A stretch of DNA of 64,000 bases from Pacificibacter marinus (GTDB taxonomy: Bacteria; Pseudomonadota; Alphaproteobacteria; Rhodobacterales; Rhodobacteraceae), in assembly GCF_900109555.1 (NCBI RefSeq), contig NZ_FNZV01000005.1, positions 1 to 64,000 of the forward strand, read 5' to 3'. The notes under the pieces are model-generated. The model was not told the DNA's origin and did not search any database. It saw only the letters and a list, made by a program, of their open reading frames with translations. Shown piece after piece: positions 6,997 through 16,213 of the stretch. The position numbers and the translations under genes were made by a program. Position 1 is the stretch's first letter. Every line of letters begins with the position of its first letter.

Positions 6997-8049
6997 ATGT
7001 CTGATCCAATGACAAATATGGGCGCGGATGACGTGCTTGCGTCAATCCGCAGGTTGGTGTCAGAAACGTATGATCCAAAGCTGCGTCAGAAAACACCCGA
7101 ACGCGTGCCTGATCGTTTGGTTTTGTCGCCAGATTTGCGTGTTGTCGAGGGCCGCAGCGATGCGTCTGTTTTCGTGGAACAAAGCGATCCCCAAGCAAAG
7201 CCAGCACCGACTGCGGCGCCGTTCATGCTGAAAACGCAAGTTGCAAAAGACGCTCCTGTTGGGGACACAGTGCAAAAACCGGTAAAAACGCAGTCTGATG
7301 GTGCTGGGACTGCTGATGCACTTTTTGAGACGATGAACGCCAAAATCGCAGCGTCGTCGGAGCAAGAGAACGATAGAGACGCGACCAAGGCGGCACCGTT
7401 TACGATAGATGCCAAACTGGATGTGCAGAGCCAAAAGTGGCCTTCGGAATTCGATGATATTCCAAATGCACAGGCTGCAGATCATGCGGCCAAACTGTCG
7501 CTTGAGCAGCGTATTGCAGAACTTGAAAGCGCAGTTGAATCGCAGGTTCAAGATTGGGATTCCGATGGATCTGACGATTTCGACGATGCTGCAGCGCATG
7601 GGGTTTCACAGGCTTTTGCCCAGTCTGGCGCGCGCGTTTTGAATTTTCGCAGTGCAGAGCTTGCTCCTCATATTCAGCCTGCGCCAGCAGGTAGTATAGG
7701 TCACACTGCAACGCCAACCACTGTGTTTGAGGATGCAGTAAAGGCCGAGACACACGTTTCAGATGATTTGCATCGTACGCTGGATCGCACGGTTCAGGCC
7801 GATCATAACACCAACATACCAGTGCCTGAAACGCAGGACGATGCCCTACAGGGGCCTGTTGACGATGACTTGCCGCTTGCAGGTTATTCAAGTGACGAGT
7901 TGCTTGATGAAGACACGTTGCGCGACATGGTGACCGATGTCATTCGTCAAGAATTGCAAGGCGCTTTGGGCGAACGCATCACGGCTAACGTGCGCCGTTT
8001 GGTGCGCCGCGAAGTGCGGCGTGCGATGACCTTGCGTGAATTCGACTGA
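6997..8049 (+). CDS. DUF2497/PopZ-like protein
   Basis: A 350-residue acidic, low-complexity protein with conserved ends. The N-terminus carries DDVLASIRRLVSE, the short helix typical of PopZ/DUF2497 proteins. The C-terminus has LDEDTLRDMVTDVIRQELQGALGERITANVRRLVRREVRRAM, resembling the oligomerisation helices. The middle is rich in Asp, Ala and Pro. In Caulobacter, PopZ is a polar scaffold that anchors ParB and chromosome origins. In roseobacters the equivalent protein is much diverged, and its role there is inferred only. AAGGGAA lies 6 nt before the ATG. It converges with cobQ with directly abutting stop codons. Confidence 0.8.
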   Translation: MSDPMTNMGADDVLASIRRLVSETYDPKLRQKTPERVPDRLVLSPDLRVVEGRSDASVFVEQSDPQAKPAPTAAPFMLKTQVAKDAPVGDTVQKPVKTQSDGAGTADALFETMNAKIAASSEQENDRDATKAAPFTIDAKLDVQSQKWPSEFDDIPNAQAADHAAKLSLEQRIAELESAVESQVQDWDSDGSDDFDDAAAHGVSQAFAQSGARVLNFRSAELAPHIQPAPAGSIGHTATPTTVFEDAVKAETHVSDDLHRTLDRTVQADHNTNIPVPETQDDALQGPVDDDLPLAGYSSDELLDEDTLRDMVTDVIRQELQGALGERITANVRRLVRREVRRAMTLREFD

Positions 8050-9501
8050 TTAAACGTCACCCGCCAATGCGATTAACTGATTGATATCGATATGCGATTC
8101 CATGTGCATCGCTAGTGCATCAAGTGTTTTGTCTATGTCGTATTCAAAGTCATCCAACCTGTCGGTTAACCCAAACTGCGCCAGATAGCCGTGACGGAAC
8201 GCATCCGAGGCAAACAGCCCGTGCAAATAGCATCCTTTGATGCGCTTAGATGCGGATTGTGCGCCCTCAAGACGTCCTTCGACCTCAAGCCAGGCCTGTT
8301 CACAATCTGGTCCGTTTGTTTGGCCAATATGAATTTCATAGGCGTTGAAGGTTGTGCCCGTCGCGGTATCTGTCGCGGTGATTTCGGCCAAGCGTTTGTC
8401 GTCGGTCATCTCGGTTGTCACGTCTAATAGACCAAGGCCCGCATGGCGCCCCGCGATGCCTTCCAGACCGTCTAGATCATCTATCCAAGTGCCAAGCATC
8501 TGATATCCTCCGCAAATCCCCAGAACATGCCCGCCACGACGCACATGAGACATGATGTCGATGTCCCATCCTTGGGCGCGCAGATAGGCTAGATCAGCGA
8601 TGGTGGATTTCGTGCCGGGCAGCAAGATAAGCGTGGCATCTGCGGGCAGGGGGTGGCCTGCTTCGACAATTTCAATTGTGACATTTGGCTCGCTGGCCAA
8701 AGGATCAAGGTCGTCGAAATTAGCAATACGCGACAGGCGCGGCACGGCGATTTTGATATGGCCTGTGCCGCTTGACGCGATGTCCATAATGTCTTCGGCA
8801 GGCAGTTTATGCGCCTCGGAAAACCACGGGATTGTGCCTAAATCAGTCCAACCCGTGTGATCCACAATGGCTTTGGCTCCATCGCTGAACAGGCTGACGT
8901 CGCCACGAAATTTATTCACGGCAAAGGCTTTGATCCGGTCACGATCCTGAGGTGGTAACACAGTGTGGGTGCCGACGATTTGCGCGATAACGCCGCCACG
9001 ATCTATATCACCAATCAAAATTACTGGCACATTTGCAGCCTCGGCAAAGCCCATGTTTGCGATGTCACCGTGGCGTAAGTTGATCTCAGCGGGGCTGCCA
9101 GCGCCCTCAATGATGATAAAGTCTACATTTGCGGCAAGTCTTTGAAAGCTTTGTAAGACGGCAGGCATAAGTGTTGATTTCATCTTGCCATAGTCGCGGG
9201 CTTTCATCGTCGCGACTCGTTTGCCATGCACAACGACCTGCGCGCCAACGTCGCTTTCAGGCTTGAGCAAAACGGGGTTCATATCGGTGTGGGGTTTCAG
9301 ACCACAGGCCCGCGCTTGTAACGCCTGCGCGCGGCCTATTTCGCCGCCGTCTGATGTGACGGCTGCATTGTTGGACATGTTCTGCGGTTTGAACGGCGCG
9401 ACTGTGTAGCCGCGTTGGGTCAGCGCACGTGCGATGCCTGCGACCAACATGGATTTACCGACATTGCTGCCGGCGCCTTGGATCATGATCGCTTTTGTCA
9501 T
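8050..9501 (-). CDS. cobQ: Cobyric acid synthase
   Basis: A 483-residue glutamine-dependent amidotransferase that amidates adenosylcobyrinic acid a,c-diamide at four side chains in cobalamin biosynthesis. The N-terminal P-loop reads IMIQGAGSNVGKSMLVAG (about 5-22). Family blocks FKPQNMSNNA and EGAGSPAEINL follow, and the C-terminal class I glutaminase-like domain has the nucleophile motif GICGGYQMLG and the partner His in CYLHGLF. Length is standard for CobQ. I take the ATG at 9501 as the start because the GSNVGKS fold begins there; the longer frame from 9609 is unlikely. No other cobalamin genes are adjacent, so it is isolated from the main cob cluster. Confidence 0.95.
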   Translation of the reverse strand: MTKAIMIQGAGSNVGKSMLVAGIARALTQRGYTVAPFKPQNMSNNAAVTSDGGEIGRAQALQARACGLKPHTDMNPVLLKPESDVGAQVVVHGKRVATMKARDYGKMKSTLMPAVLQSFQRLAANVDFIIIEGAGSPAEINLRHGDIANMGFAEAANVPVILIGDIDRGGVIAQIVGTHTVLPPQDRDRIKAFAVNKFRGDVSLFSDGAKAIVDHTGWTDLGTIPWFSEAHKLPAEDIMDIASSGTGHIKIAVPRLSRIANFDDLDPLASEPNVTIEIVEAGHPLPADATLILLPGTKSTIADLAYLRAQGWDIDIMSHVRRGGHVLGICGGYQMLGTWIDDLDGLEGIAGRHAGLGLLDVTTEMTDDKRLAEITATDTATGTTFNAYEIHIGQTNGPDCEQAWLEVEGRLEGAQSASKRIKGCYLHGLFASDAFRHGYLAQFGLTDRLDDFEYDIDKTLDALAMHMESHIDINQLIALAGDV

Positions 9502-9559
9502 AGCTGCCCTTATGCGTTTGATGTGTTCTACTGTGAATTGAGAGCGGCTGAAAGTGGGA

Positions 9560-10066
9560 TCAATCGTCGTTTGGCCCACGACGTTTGATGTCAGTATAGG
9601 GCGTGCCATCCAAATGTTTATAAAAGGATTGCGCCTCCATATCGGCTATTAAATCCAGACCGGGATAAAGGGCGCGTTCGCCTGTGACCCGTGATCCGAC
9701 TTCTAAGATCACAACATCTTTATCAGTCCGGTTCTGTAAACAATGCGCGATATCGACGCCAGCCTTGAAACCTGCGCAATCTCCGGGGGCGAGCGGTTCT
9801 TCGGAGTTGCCGTAAATGAGCGTTGGATGCCCCTCTATAATATAGACGAATTCATCTTCTTTCTCGTGCCAATGGGGCATGGCAGACCATGTGCCTGGTG
9901 CGAGCCGCGTGATATTGACGCCGAATTGATCAAGCCCCACAGCATCGCCCAAGGCACGTTTTTCACGCGCTTTGGTGTTTTTATGAAAAGGTGGGGGATA
10001 GAGCGTGCCGATTTTCGCAGGGATCGCTGAAATATCGATTTTACCGCCGCGTTTGGTGTCTGTCAT
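9560..10066 (-). CDS. Cupin-domain protein
   Basis: A 168-residue protein with a double-stranded beta-helix. The metal-binding cupin motif is HWHEKEDEFVYIIEGHPTLIYG, with the two His and Glu ligands, and the second motif PGDCAGFKAGVDIAHCLQN ends in the third His. GGAGG lies 7 nt upstream of the ATG at 10066, so the longer frame to 10270 is rejected. Such stand-alone cupins include sugar-binding and dioxygenase-like proteins, so the substrate cannot be told. It lies 58 bp upstream of cobQ in the same direction and may share its transcript. Confidence 0.85.
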   Translation of the reverse strand: MTDTKRGGKIDISAIPAKIGTLYPPPFHKNTKAREKRALGDAVGLDQFGVNITRLAPGTWSAMPHWHEKEDEFVYIIEGHPTLIYGNSEEPLAPGDCAGFKAGVDIAHCLQNRTDKDVVILEVGSRVTGERALYPGLDLIADMEAQSFYKHLDGTPYTDIKRRGPNDD

Positions 10067-10123
10067 GAAATGCCTCCAATCAGGTAAGGCGAGTATGACG
10101 CAACGCAGGCCTGCCGTAAAACG

Positions 10124-10156
10124 AAAGACGCGCCAGGTTTCCCATGGCGCGTCTTT
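10124..10156. terminator. Intrinsic terminator between a DUF gene and the cupin gene
   Basis: A 12-bp perfect stem, AAAGACGCGCCA with TGGCGCGTCTTT, with a 9-nt loop. The minus-strand read ends CGTCTTTCGTTTT, fitting termination of the gene ending at 10185. Confidence 0.75.
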
Positions 10157-10184
10157 AGTAAGAAATGGCAGTTTCTTTAAGGAG

Positions 10185-10502
10185 TTACGCAGCTTCAGCT
10201 TGTTGAGCGTTGCGGCGTTCACTTTCCTCGCGGGACAACGCAACAGATGTGCGGATACCCTTAGATACAAAGTCCATCAAGCCAGACACAACCCGCTCGT
10301 TGGGGTCGATGCCAGAGCATGACAAAACTTCGCGCCCGTCACGAGACCGTGCCCAACGGGCGATCTGTTCAGGGCCATTGCCGTATTTCTTGTTATCAGC
10401 AATCGCGTCATCCAACGCAGCAAGTACAACGGCAGCAAAAAGTTTGCGGGCACGTTGGCCTTGTTCGTAATTGAATGCGGAGCCATCAACGAAATCAGCC
10501 AT
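10185..10502 (-). CDS. Conserved roseobacter hypothetical protein (DUF6280-like)
   Basis: A 105-residue soluble protein beginning MADFVDGSAFNYEQGQRARKL, with a central run KKYGNGPEQIARWARSRDG and an Ala/Glu-rich tail. I recognise this as a short family conserved across Rhodobacterales; I believe it is DUF6280, but this is from memory. No function is known. It is transcribed divergently from efp with a 212-bp shared upstream region and has its own terminator. Confidence 0.75.
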   Translation of the reverse strand: MADFVDGSAFNYEQGQRARKLFAAVVLAALDDAIADNKKYGNGPEQIARWARSRDGREVLSCSGIDPNERVVSGLMDFVSKGIRTSVALSREESERRNAQQAEAA

Positions 10503-10714
10503 GGTTTGTCCTTGTTTTATTGGTCTTGTCTTTTCGGCGTAAGGTGCCTTATGACATGTTCGTTCTGATTCGGATACAGTCGTTTTGCATGTCTGTTATG
10601 CGCTTAGTGCATAGGTTGTGCATTGTTAGATCCCATATCCGCGCCTTGCGCCGTCAAGACTGTCCAGATATAGGGTGGCATAAGTAAAATTCAACCTTTA
10701 GCGCGGGTGTGCAC

Positions 10715-11278
10715 ATGCCAAAAATCAACGGTAACGAAATCCGTCCAGGAAACACTCTTGAACATGAGAATGGTTTGTGGGTCGCTGTCAAAGTCGATCA
10801 CGTCAAGCCAGGTAAAGGCGGCGCCTTTGCTCAAGTGGAAATGAAAAACTTGCGCGATGGTCGCAAGTTGAATGAACGGTTCCGCTCAGCCGATAAAGTA
10901 GAACGGGTGCGTCTTGAGCAAAAAGACCAGCAGTTTTTGTATGAAAATGATGGCATGTTGGTGTTCATGGACACTGAGACGTACGAACAGGTGGAATTGC
11001 CTGCGGATTTGCTGGGCGATCGTCGTCCGTTTTTGCAAGATGGCATGACCGTTGTGATTGAATATCACGATGTTGAAGCGCTCAACGTGACTGTGCCGCA
11101 AAAAGTGAAATGCAAAGTGGTTGAAACCGAGCCTGTGGTCAAAGGTCAGACAGCTGCGAATTCATTCAAGCCAGCGATTTTGGACAACGGCGTCAAAGTC
11201 ATGGTGCCACCTTTTGTGGGGCAAGACGAAGACATCATCGTCAACACAGAATCCATGGAATATTCAGAGCGCGCTTAA
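10715..11278 (+). CDS. efp: Elongation factor P
   Basis: A 187-residue EF-P, which enters the ribosomal E site and rescues stalling at polyproline stretches. The KOW-like N-terminal domain has Lys34 in the tip loop PGKGGAF, the residue lysylated by EpmA in many bacteria. Two OB-fold domains follow, with the C-terminal signature around [20 protein letters not shown]. The ATG at 10715 gives the family's usual [12 protein letters not shown] start; a GTG at 10709 is less likely. It is monocistronic, ending in the hairpin at 11301-11328. Confidence 0.97.
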   Translation: MPKINGNEIRPGNTLEHENGLWVAVKVDHVKPGKGGAFAQVEMKNLRDGRKLNERFRSADKVERVRLEQKDQQFLYENDGMLVFMDTETYEQVELPADLLGDRRPFLQDGMTVVIEYHDVEALNVTVPQKVKCKVVETEPVVKGQTAANSFKPAILDNGVKVMVPPFVGQDEDIIVNTESMEYSERA

Positions 11279-11300
11279 ATTAAGCCGCTGATGGTTTTAA

Positions 11301-11328
11301 AGGTCGCCTTTGGGCGGCCTTTTTTGTT
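11301..11328 (+). terminator. Intrinsic terminator of efp
   Basis: AGGTCGCC and GGCGGCCT pair with one G-U pair and are followed by TTTTTTGTTT. Confidence 0.85.
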
Positions 11329-11356
11329 TAGTGGTCCAAAGATGACAGGAGACCCC

Positions 11357-11983
11357 ATGTCCCATTCCACACAAAGTTCCGATGGCACGATCCGCTGCAA
11401 CTGGGCGCATGGCGCGCCTGACTATCCATTTTATCAAGTCTATCACGATACGGAGTGGGGCTTTGTGCAAGGCAACGATCAACGCCTGTTTGAAAAGCTG
11501 TGTTTAGAGGGCTTTCAATCGGGTTTGAGTTGGCGGACGATATTGGCCAAACGCGAGAATTTTCGCGCCGCTTTCGATGATTTCGATTTCCATAAGATCG
11601 CCATGTATACCGAAGACGACGTTGAACGGCTGGTGCAAGATGCTGGTATCATTCGTCATCGCGGCAAAATCAATGCCACGATCAACAACGCGAAACGGGC
11701 GATTGAGATGCTTGAGACTGAGGGCACTTTGGCGGCGTATATCTGGGGGTTTGAGCCAAGTGTGCAAGAACTGTCCGAGCTTGAATATCCTGCTGCGACA
11801 TCGCCGTCGTCAGTTGCTTTGTCGAAAGATCTCAAAAAACGTGGCTGGAAATTCGTTGGCCCAACAACGATGTACGCGTTTATGCAGTCTATGGGATTGG
11901 TGAATGATCACACGCCTGACTGCCATTGTCATGCGGCGTGTGAAGCACAAAGAGCGGCGTTTATCCGGCCCACGTCACCTTAG
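11357..11983 (+). CDS. tag: DNA-3-methyladenine glycosylase I
   Basis: A 208-residue HhH-superfamily glycosylase that removes 3-methyladenine from alkylated DNA. Tag hallmarks are visible: CNWAHGAPDYPFYQVYHDTEWG at the N-terminus (zinc Cys and base-pocket region), FEKLCLEGFQSGLSW, and the C-terminal zinc ligands HTPDCHCHAAC. AGGAGA lies 6 nt upstream of the ATG at 11357, so the frame from 11291 is shortened. It converges on ygfZ and overlaps its last 23 bp. Confidence 0.95.
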   Translation: MSHSTQSSDGTIRCNWAHGAPDYPFYQVYHDTEWGFVQGNDQRLFEKLCLEGFQSGLSWRTILAKRENFRAAFDDFDFHKIAMYTEDDVERLVQDAGIIRHRGKINATINNAKRAIEMLETEGTLAAYIWGFEPSVQELSELEYPAATSPSSVALSKDLKKRGWKFVGPTTMYAFMQSMGLVNDHTPDCHCHAACEAQRAAFIRPTSP

Positions 11984-12707
11984 CGTCACCTGCTGTCATA
12001 AGGCCGCGCGCCCGATCAAAGCGCAGGTGCGCAATGGCGTGATTGCCGCTTTGGGTGAACAGCGTACCGGCCTCTTTGCCATCTTCAGTCAACAGCGGGG
12101 TGCCGACAGGGGCGTTGCCATCGATTTCAACGGTGGCAAGCCCTTTGCGCAGCTCTGTTTTGTGTTTCATCCGCGCGGTAATCTCTTGACCGACATAGCA
12201 ACCTTTGCGAAAATCAACGCCGTTTAGGCGCTCAAAACCAGCCTCAAGTAGATAGGTGTCAGGTGTCAGCTCGATCCCCGTTTCTGGGATGCAGTGCGCG
12301 ACACGAATCGCATCCCAATCGACATCCTCAGAGGGGCGTCCATCGTAGGCCCGCCAGCCCAAAGCCGCATGACGCGGATCGGCGTAGGCGCCAGTCGAAG
12401 CATCGCCGAGGCCACGCGACACGGTGCGATCCGTCATTTCAAGCGCAGCATTTGAACGCATTTTATACATGGTCAGACGTTTGAGCAGGGCTGGCGCTTC
12501 GTCCGCGCAGACATCAATCAAAATGGTATCGCCCTCAGGAATCACAAAGAAATCAACCATGAACTTGCCTTGTGGGGTCAAAAGCGCGGCATAGACGGCG
12601 TCTGTGTCCAGCTTACTCACATCATTGGACACCAAACCTTGCAAGAATTTAATACGGTCAGGGCCAGTGAGTGCAATGACACTGCGATGCGAAGCGGTTT
12701 GGGTCAT
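11961..12707 (-). CDS. ygfZ: Folate-binding Fe-S cluster protein YgfZ
   Basis: A 248-residue protein of the GcvT-like YgfZ family, which uses tetrahydrofolate in assembly or repair of iron-sulfur clusters. The hallmark KGCYVGQEITARMKHK near 165-180 contains the conserved Cys of the K-G-C-Y-x-G-Q-E motif. The N-terminal RSVIALTGPDRIKFLQGLVSNDV is the folate-fold start. AAAGGA upstream supports the ATG at 12707; the long frame to 13052 runs through the divergent glycosyltransferase and is rejected. Confidence 0.93.
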   Translation of the reverse strand: MTQTASHRSVIALTGPDRIKFLQGLVSNDVSKLDTDAVYAALLTPQGKFMVDFFVIPEGDTILIDVCADEAPALLKRLTMYKMRSNAALEMTDRTVSRGLGDASTGAYADPRHAALGWRAYDGRPSEDVDWDAIRVAHCIPETGIELTPDTYLLEAGFERLNGVDFRKGCYVGQEITARMKHKTELRKGLATVEIDGNAPVGTPLLTEDGKEAGTLFTQSGNHAIAHLRFDRARGLMTAGDAKVTWAG

Positions 12708-12786
12708 GATCATTCCTTTGTTATCGCCGATCATATAGGTGTTTTTGCGAAAGACACCAGTGGCGGTACAGCAAAGGGGCCTCACG

Positions 12787-13464
12787 ATGCGCGCACCGAT
12801 ATCAATCATTATCCCAACCTTGAACGCGGCACCGCAGTTGCCCGACACTTTGGCGCGGGTGATGGAAGGGTTGAACGCAGGGCTTGTCCGCGAATTGGTG
12901 ATTTCGGATGGCGGGTCAAACGATGATATTAAAACGCTGGCCGCCGAAGTCGGGGCTACATTTGTAACTGGTCCGGCGGGGCGCGGTGGGCAGTTGAGCC
13001 GTGGTGCGACAGTCGCCCAGGGCGACTTGCTGTTGTTTTTGCATGCTGACACGTGGTTGCCCGAAGGCTGGTCTGACGCAGCGCTGGCGCATCTGCAAAT
13101 AGAGCAAAACGCCTATGTGTTTTCGCTCGCATTTCGCGGCGGCGGCATCATGGCGCGGCTCACAGCGGGGTGGGCCAATCTGCGCACACGCTTGTTTGGT
13201 CTGCCATACGGGAACCAAGCGCTGTTGATTTCGCGCGCTTTGTTCGACGACATTGGCGGCTACCCAGATCAGCCCTTGATGGAAGATGTGGCCATAGCGC
13301 GCAAACTCAAAGGCCGTATCACGCTTAGTCCGCTTTGCGTCCAAACAGGCTCCGAACGTTACCAAAGAAACGGCTGGCTGCGCCAAGGGGCGTCGAATCT
13401 GTGGCGACTTGCGCGCTATCTGATGGGCGTGCATCCCGTGCAGCTACACCGTGACTATCGGTGA
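12787..13464 (+). CDS. Family 2 glycosyltransferase (TIGR04283-like)
   Basis: A 225-residue GT-A glycosyltransferase. The nucleotide-sugar binding start is ISIIIPTLNAAPQLPDTL, the ribose/diphosphate region ISDGGSNDD, and the DXD-like motif LLFLHADTWLP. The C-terminal GGYPDQPLMEDVAIARKLK resembles the acceptor helix of the TIGR04283 subfamily, some of whose members are linked to arsenosugar synthesis; the substrate here is unknown. The last 140 bp overlap the 3' end of the convergent ABC transporter gene, with both reading frames continuing with plausible family sequence. It is divergent from ygfZ. Confidence 0.88.
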   Translation: MRAPISIIIPTLNAAPQLPDTLARVMEGLNAGLVRELVISDGGSNDDIKTLAAEVGATFVTGPAGRGGQLSRGATVAQGDLLLFLHADTWLPEGWSDAALAHLQIEQNAYVFSLAFRGGGIMARLTAGWANLRTRLFGLPYGNQALLISRALFDDIGGYPDQPLMEDVAIARKLKGRITLSPLCVQTGSERYQRNGWLRQGASNLWRLARYLMGVHPVQLHRDYR

Positions 13465-15232
13465 TGGTTTTGCCGTCAGAATACTGCAAACGATACAGAT
13501 CTGCGTAAAGTCCGCCACGTTCCAAAAGCTCTTCATGCGTGCCCTGATCCACAACGCGACCTTTGTCCATCACAACGATTTTATGAGCGCTGCGAATGGT
13601 GGACAGGCGGTGGGCGATAACCAACGTGGTGCGGCCTTTGGACAGTTTTTCAAGCGCTTCTTGCACGATCTTTTCAGACTGTGCATCCAGCGCTGATGTG
13701 GCTTCATCCAACAACAAAATAGGACGGTCCCGCAACACAGCACGCGCAATGGCCACACGCTGGCGTTGGCCGCCAGACAAAGCAGAGCCGCGTGGCCCAG
13801 CTAACGTGTCTAATCCTTGGTCTAAAGAGTTCACAAAGTCACTGACATGGGCCGTATCCATCGCTGCCTTAAGGGCGGCGTCGCTGACCTTTTGGCCCAT
13901 GGTGATGTTGTCGCGAATGGTTTCATCAAACAACAAAGCATCTTGTGATACGACAGAATACAACCCGCGCAGATCGCTGAGGGCGAGATCGTGCAAAGCA
14001 ACACCACCAAGGGTCAAATCACCACTTTTCGCATCGGCCAAACGTGTCAAAAGACTGAAGACTGTGGATTTACCGGCACCAGAGGCCCCGACCAATGCCG
14101 TGGTTTCACCCGCTTTGGCGGTGAATGACGCGCCGCGCAAAACAGGGGCGTCGGTGTACGAAAAGACAACGTCATTGAGCGCTATGTCAGCTTGTGCTGC
14201 TTGGCAGGCTAGTTTCACAGGCTTTTTCGGATCTTTGATAGTTGGTTTTTGCATGAAAACTTCATGCAAGCGTTCAATCGGTGCCATGGCTTGTTGCCAC
14301 GTGCCTGCGGCCATTCCAAGACGTCTTGCAGGGTCAATCAGCATACCTATGGCAGTGAAAAACGACATAAATTCGCCAACGGATTTTTCGCCAGCAACAA
14401 TTTCGCTGCCGCCGTAATAAAGCACGCCACAAAACCCAAAACCCGCGACCAGATCTATCAAGGCAGGCATCGCAGCTTGGCCGCGCACGGCGCGCAATTC
14501 TGTGCGTACATAGTTATTGATCGTTGCGCCAAAGCGCTGCGTTTCACGTTCTTCTGTACCTGACAATTTGATTGATGTGCTGCCGTGGTACACTTCATCA
14601 AGCCGATTGGAGACCAAAGACGACGTTTCGCGCGCAGAATAAGATGTGCGGCGCACTAGTTTTTGTAATCGTGAAATGGGCCAGACTAACAGTGGCACGG
14701 CCGATAGCACGATGAGTGTCCACAGCCAATCGGTGTAAAACGCCACCGCAAGCAACGATAGCAAGCCGATGATATCACGGCCAAGAGAGGTGAAAAGTTG
14801 TCCCCAAAGGCTTGAGATTTGTTGGCTGTCCCCGCGCGTGCGCTCGATCAGAACCCCCGGGGGATATTTGTGAAAAAACGGTCCATCTAGGGTTAAAACG
14901 TGTTTGATAAGCGCAATTTGAACCCGTGCAGATGTGCGCTGTTGGGCCATAGACATTAACACTCGTTGTGCAAAAGACGACAGGGCGCGGACCACAAAGA
15001 CGCCAAAAATTGCAAAGGCCACCCAAACGGTTGAAGACGTGTTTTCCGTTGTCAGAATCGTATCGAACATAGGCTTGATCAGATAGCTGAGCGCCCCAAG
15101 CATCATGCCTTCTGCTGCCATAAAGCAAAACGCAGCCAGCAACGTGGGCATGGATTGACGCAAATATCCGCCCCAAAACCAGCTCATCAATGTTTTGGAG
15201 GACTTGGGTTGTCTTTGTATCTTGTCGCTCAT
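13325..15232 (-). CDS. MsbA-type ABC exporter (fused membrane and ATPase domains)
   Basis: A 635-residue half-transporter. The N-terminal six-helix exporter domain (about 20-320) starts YLRQSMPTLLAAFCFMAAEGMMLG. The nucleotide-binding domain has Walker A GASGAGKST, Q-loop SVVSQD, signature LSGGQRQRVAIARA, Walker B ILLLDEATSALD and the switch His in VIAHRLST. It would function as a homodimer exporting lipids or hydrophobic compounds. The last 45 residues are a variable Ser/Arg tail whose coding sequence overlaps the convergent glycosyltransferase gene by 140 bp. AGGATT lies before the ATG. Confidence 0.93.
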   Translation of the reverse strand: MSDKIQRQPKSSKTLMSWFWGGYLRQSMPTLLAAFCFMAAEGMMLGALSYLIKPMFDTILTTENTSSTVWVAFAIFGVFVVRALSSFAQRVLMSMAQQRTSARVQIALIKHVLTLDGPFFHKYPPGVLIERTRGDSQQISSLWGQLFTSLGRDIIGLLSLLAVAFYTDWLWTLIVLSAVPLLVWPISRLQKLVRRTSYSARETSSLVSNRLDEVYHGSTSIKLSGTEERETQRFGATINNYVRTELRAVRGQAAMPALIDLVAGFGFCGVLYYGGSEIVAGEKSVGEFMSFFTAIGMLIDPARRLGMAAGTWQQAMAPIERLHEVFMQKPTIKDPKKPVKLACQAAQADIALNDVVFSYTDAPVLRGASFTAKAGETTALVGASGAGKSTVFSLLTRLADAKSGDLTLGGVALHDLALSDLRGLYSVVSQDALLFDETIRDNITMGQKVSDAALKAAMDTAHVSDFVNSLDQGLDTLAGPRGSALSGGQRQRVAIARAVLRDRPILLLDEATSALDAQSEKIVQEALEKLSKGRTTLVIAHRLSTIRSAHKIVVMDKGRVVDQGTHEELLERGGLYADLYRLQYSDGKTITDSHGVAARDARPSDSAQVATDSTPLGAASRFFGNVRSLFGRKAD

Positions 15233-15316
15233 TGAGAATCCTATTTTGACGCTGCGCTAGCCCTGTATCAATCAGACCCAGTGTGACGGGCACCAATTCG
15301 AAAAACTCTTACACAG

Positions 15317-16012
15317 TCAAGAGTGTTTCCAAAGCGGATTAAAGCTTGCAGCTATCTTATCGCGGTCGTAATGCGTTTCAAACCAGTCACGAATTGCAAT
15401 TGGTCCGTGTGCTTTGATATCAGATTCGTAGCACGTCAGTAGGTGATCCAAAATTCCTGTTTTTGTGCACTTGAGATGCATGTAACGCAAACATAACTGC
15501 TTGCGCGCCTCATTCAAGCTCATACCTTTGACATGCAAAAGGTACAAGGCCGACACTAAACCTGCGCGGTCTGCCCCAGATTTACAGTGAAACAAAAAGG
15601 GCGGATTTAATGTGTCGAGCAGATCGAGAACTTTGAGATAGTTTTCTTTGGGGGCCACACTGCGTGCGTTCAAATTGGCAACGACCAATTCAATACCAAG
15701 TTCAGCGCAGCGTTGTTGTTCAAGTAGCATAAAACTCATCGGGTGCGCAGGGTGACCGCGCAAAGACAGGATCGTTTTGATGCCCATCCTTTTGTACCTT
15801 TTGATCCGGCGCGGTGAGGGTTGATTGGATCGCCATACCCCGGGGGCAATTTCCGATAGGTTTGTCCAGAGCCCACGCAAAAAGGCGTGATCGAACAGCT
15901 GAAAATGCACCAAAGCCAAACGGCGCGTGCGCAGTGTCGACACATCGTTTCCAAATGCGCCAACACGTCCGTAATTCAAATCTTTGAAATGCTGTTTTAG
16001 TGTCTTTGACAT
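15317..16012 (-). CDS. Dual-specificity/tyrosine phosphatase-like protein
   Basis: A 231-residue protein (from the ATG at 16012) with the Cys-based phosphatase signature HCKSGADRAG, where the CX5R loop holds the nucleophile Cys and phosphate-binding Arg. Upstream, GIKTILSLRGHPAHP matches the fused DSP-like domain found in bacterial inositol-phosphate and tyrosine phosphatases. The N-terminal 60 residues are Arg-rich. It follows the ABC exporter in the same direction but upstream of it, with an 84-bp gap, so it may be co-transcribed. The substrate is unknown. Confidence 0.85.
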   Translation of the reverse strand: MSKTLKQHFKDLNYGRVGAFGNDVSTLRTRRLALVHFQLFDHAFLRGLWTNLSEIAPGVWRSNQPSPRRIKRYKRMGIKTILSLRGHPAHPMSFMLLEQQRCAELGIELVVANLNARSVAPKENYLKVLDLLDTLNPPFLFHCKSGADRAGLVSALYLLHVKGMSLNEARKQLCLRYMHLKCTKTGILDHLLTCYESDIKAHGPIAIRDWFETHYDRDKIAASFNPLWKHS

Positions 16013-16150
16013 TGTGCCCCATTTGAGAAAATACAGCATGGGTTGATTAGCTATATTTGGGCCATGTACACGTTACAGCTTTGGCAATTATTTATGACAC
16101 ATATAATACTTTTGGGGGCTTTCCATCGCATCACTTTCGGTGAGGGAAAA

Positions 16151-16163
16151 GGTCAGATTGACC
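16151..16163. promoter_or_regulatory. Palindromic candidate operator GGTCA-GAT-TGACC
   Basis: Perfect 5-bp arms separated by 3 nt, 51 bp upstream of the class V aminotransferase start and within the divergent region shared with the phosphatase gene. No known regulator is nearby. Confidence 0.4.
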
Positions 16164-16213
16164 AATCGTTTTTCCAGCGCTACCCATAAGACTTGAATTT
16201 TTAGGATACGCTT

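Noticed and set aside
13596-14417. 273-codon plus-strand frame opposite the ABC exporter
   Set aside because: Antisense to Walker and signature motifs of a clear transporter; no domain of its own.
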